From: Acidobacteriaceae bacterium
GTDB lineage: Bacteria; Acidobacteriota; Terriglobia; Bryobacterales; Bryobacteraceae
Assembly: GCA_019244945.1 (NCBI GenBank)
Contig: JAFASD010000045.1
Location: forward strand, 1 to 15,168
Length of the DNA: 15,168 nt
Direction: 5' to 3'
Positions 14,152 through 15,168 of this stretch are shown one piece after another. Every line of letters starts with the position of its first letter. The first letter of the stretch is position 1. The translations under genes and the position numbers were made by a program. The notes below the pieces were generated by a model. That model made no database searches and was not told the DNA's origin. It saw nothing but the letters and a program-made list of their open reading frames with translations.

Positions 14152-14317
14152 CCAGATTGAACCTGGGTTCGTCCGAGTGAACGATTGGGGTAGGAATCCG
14201 AGGCGTTCCAGAAAATGCGGGCCATAGGCGCGATCGGTGAGGAGCCGCGCCGCGAAATAGAGAACGGCGAACGGAAATGATAGAACTTGAAGGAATCGAT
14301 AGAGGAGAAGAGCGCGC

Positions 14318-14914
14318 GTGATTCCAAGAACTCGCTTCGTGATTTCGAGTATAGCTTTGGCGGCGGGGGTGGCGATCGTGGCGGGGAACAGCCGCGATCG
14401 AGAGTTTCGCGCCGGGACTGCGGCCGAGTACGCGCACCAAAGTTCGGATCAAGTGACGATCGGGGCGAAGGCGTTTGACAGCGAAGAACTGACGGCGGAA
14501 GCATTTGGGAAGAAAGCCGATCTGCTGCGCTATGGCGTGTTGCCGGTGCTGGTGGTGATCGAAAACAAGCGGGAGAAGACTCTCGATTTGCGGGAGCTGG
14601 AGGTGAACTTGGTAGCGGCGGATGGGCGGCATGTGAGCGCGATCAATCCGGAAGACGTGCCCTACTTAGGGAGAACCGGGAGACGAGCGAGCCAGGTTCC
14701 GTTGCCGGTTCCGCTGCCGAAGAAGAAAAATCCGTTGAATGCGCCGGAAATTGTGACCAGAGCGTTTGCGGCGAAGATTTTGCCGCCCGGCGATTCGGCC
14801 AGCGGTTTTTTCTATTTCGAGGCGAGGCGGGAAGCGGGCGACAAGATTTACCTGAACGGATTGCGGGACGCGCGGTCCGGACAGGAAATTTTGTATTTCG
14901 AGTTTGGCTTTTGA
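14318..14914 (+). CDS. Secreted hypothetical protein
   Basis: I do not recognise this 198-residue protein. It begins with a signal peptide (basic MIPRTR, hydrophobic core about 7-23, likely cleavage near residue 24). The mature part has strand-like segments in the manner of an immunoglobulin-like or beta-sandwich fold: VLPVLVVIENKREKTLDLRELEVNLVAADGRHV (74-106), then a proline/lysine-rich turn (127-142) and ILPPGDSASGFFYFEAR (154-170). The last 30 residues end in YFEFGF. Proteins of this style, with a statement about a named variable followed by a DGR turn, are frequent in acidobacterial genomes as uncharacterised exported proteins. The GTG start (14318-14320) has AGGAG at 14303-14307, ten bases upstream, which is rather long. 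It is divergent from, and touches, the WaaA-LpxK coding frame, and it precedes sdhC by 84 bp. Confidence 0.75.
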   Translation: MIPRTRFVISSIALAAGVAIVAGNSRDREFRAGTAAEYAHQSSDQVTIGAKAFDSEELTAEAFGKKADLLRYGVLPVLVVIENKREKTLDLRELEVNLVAADGRHVSAINPEDVPYLGRTGRRASQVPLPVPLPKKKNPLNAPEIVTRAFAAKILPPGDSASGFFYFEARREAGDKIYLNGLRDARSGQEILYFEFGF

Positions 14915-14998
14915 TCAGTGATCGCGCAAGTATTTCGGCCCCGTGCAGCCGGAGCACAAGTGTAGGGTCCCTGTTTTAACCTGAAACTAGAAACCGAA

Positions 14999-15168
14999 AT
15001 GGCTACGACGGTGATCGGCCCTCATGAGGTTCGGCCTGCGCGTTTTTGGGCGCCTACGAATGGGAAGAAGATCGTCATGGCAATTACGGGGGCCATTCTG
15101 TTCCTGTTTGTCATCGGCCATATGCTGGGCAATTTGCAGATCTTTGCAGGCCCTGACCAGCTCAACGG
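14999..15168 (+). CDS. sdhC: Succinate dehydrogenase cytochrome b558 subunit (5' part)
   Basis: The first 56 residues are present and the gene runs off the window. After a short cytoplasmic N-terminus, GKKIVMAITGAILFLFVIGHMLGNLQIFAGPDQLN (22-56) matches the first membrane helix of the b558-type SdhC family, including the heme-ligand histidine H41 in GHMLGNLQIF. This is the form found with complex II of Bacteroidetes, Acidobacteria and relatives, and the flavoprotein and iron-sulfur genes normally follow. The ATG start at 14999-15001 has no clear Shine-Dalgarno. The 84-bp gap upstream holds no gene that I can see. The protein anchors complex II in the inner membrane and passes electrons from succinate to menaquinone. 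Confidence 0.9.
   Translation, partial: MATTVIGPHEVRPARFWAPTNGKKIVMAITGAILFLFVIGHMLGNLQIFAGPDQLN

Noticed and set aside
13881..14632. Two minus-strand frames (13881-14504 and 14129-14632) over the WaaA start
   Set aside because: Proline/serine/arginine-rich shadows. The frame carrying the WaaA N-terminal pattern is the one continuous with the fusion gene.

Overview
The window looks like chromosomal DNA from a Gram-negative acidobacterium, most like the Bryobacter/Solibacter group. This is an inference from protein style, with no search behind it. The supports are moderately high GC, a fused Kdo-transferase/lipid A kinase, a b558-type SdhC, a metallophosphoesterase-cupredoxin protein beside an ECF sigma/anti-sigma pair, several GTG/TTG starts, and short GC-rich repeats at gene ends. 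No tRNA, rRNA, CRISPR array, transposase or integrase was seen. No stretch longer than about 130 bp lacks a gene.

Region 1 (1-5936, minus strand) reads 5'->3' as: membrane-anchored TPR protein, response regulator made of a pseudo-receiver plus an intact receiver, membrane-anchored HEAT-repeat protein, processive family 2 glycosyltransferase, single-pass hypothetical protein, and STAS anti-sigma-antagonist (cut by the window edge). The genes are tightly packed; one junction is a TTGA overlap. It reads as a polysaccharide synthase packed with scaffold and signalling proteins, and is the best candidate here for an undescribed system. A 21-bp repeat tract lies between the HEAT and glycosyltransferase genes.

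Region 2 (5951-8122): a secreted TIM-barrel glycosidase-like protein faces the ECF sigma/anti-sigma operon. The anti-sigma reading frame runs through a copy of the 21-bp repeat family and ends antisense to the glycosidase-like gene.

Region 3 (8249-9508): a Tat-exported metallophosphoesterase fused to a type 1 copper cupredoxin, divergent from the sigma gene and probably under ECF control.

Region 4 (9525-11889): a stand-alone HPt protein and a divergent membrane hybrid histidine kinase. Their 70-bp spacer holds a perfect 9-bp inverted repeat.

Region 5 (11869-15168): a WaaA-LpxK fusion (lipid A/Kdo assembly) whose N-terminal coding sequence has no canonical start codon, a small secreted hypothetical protein, and the start of sdhC.
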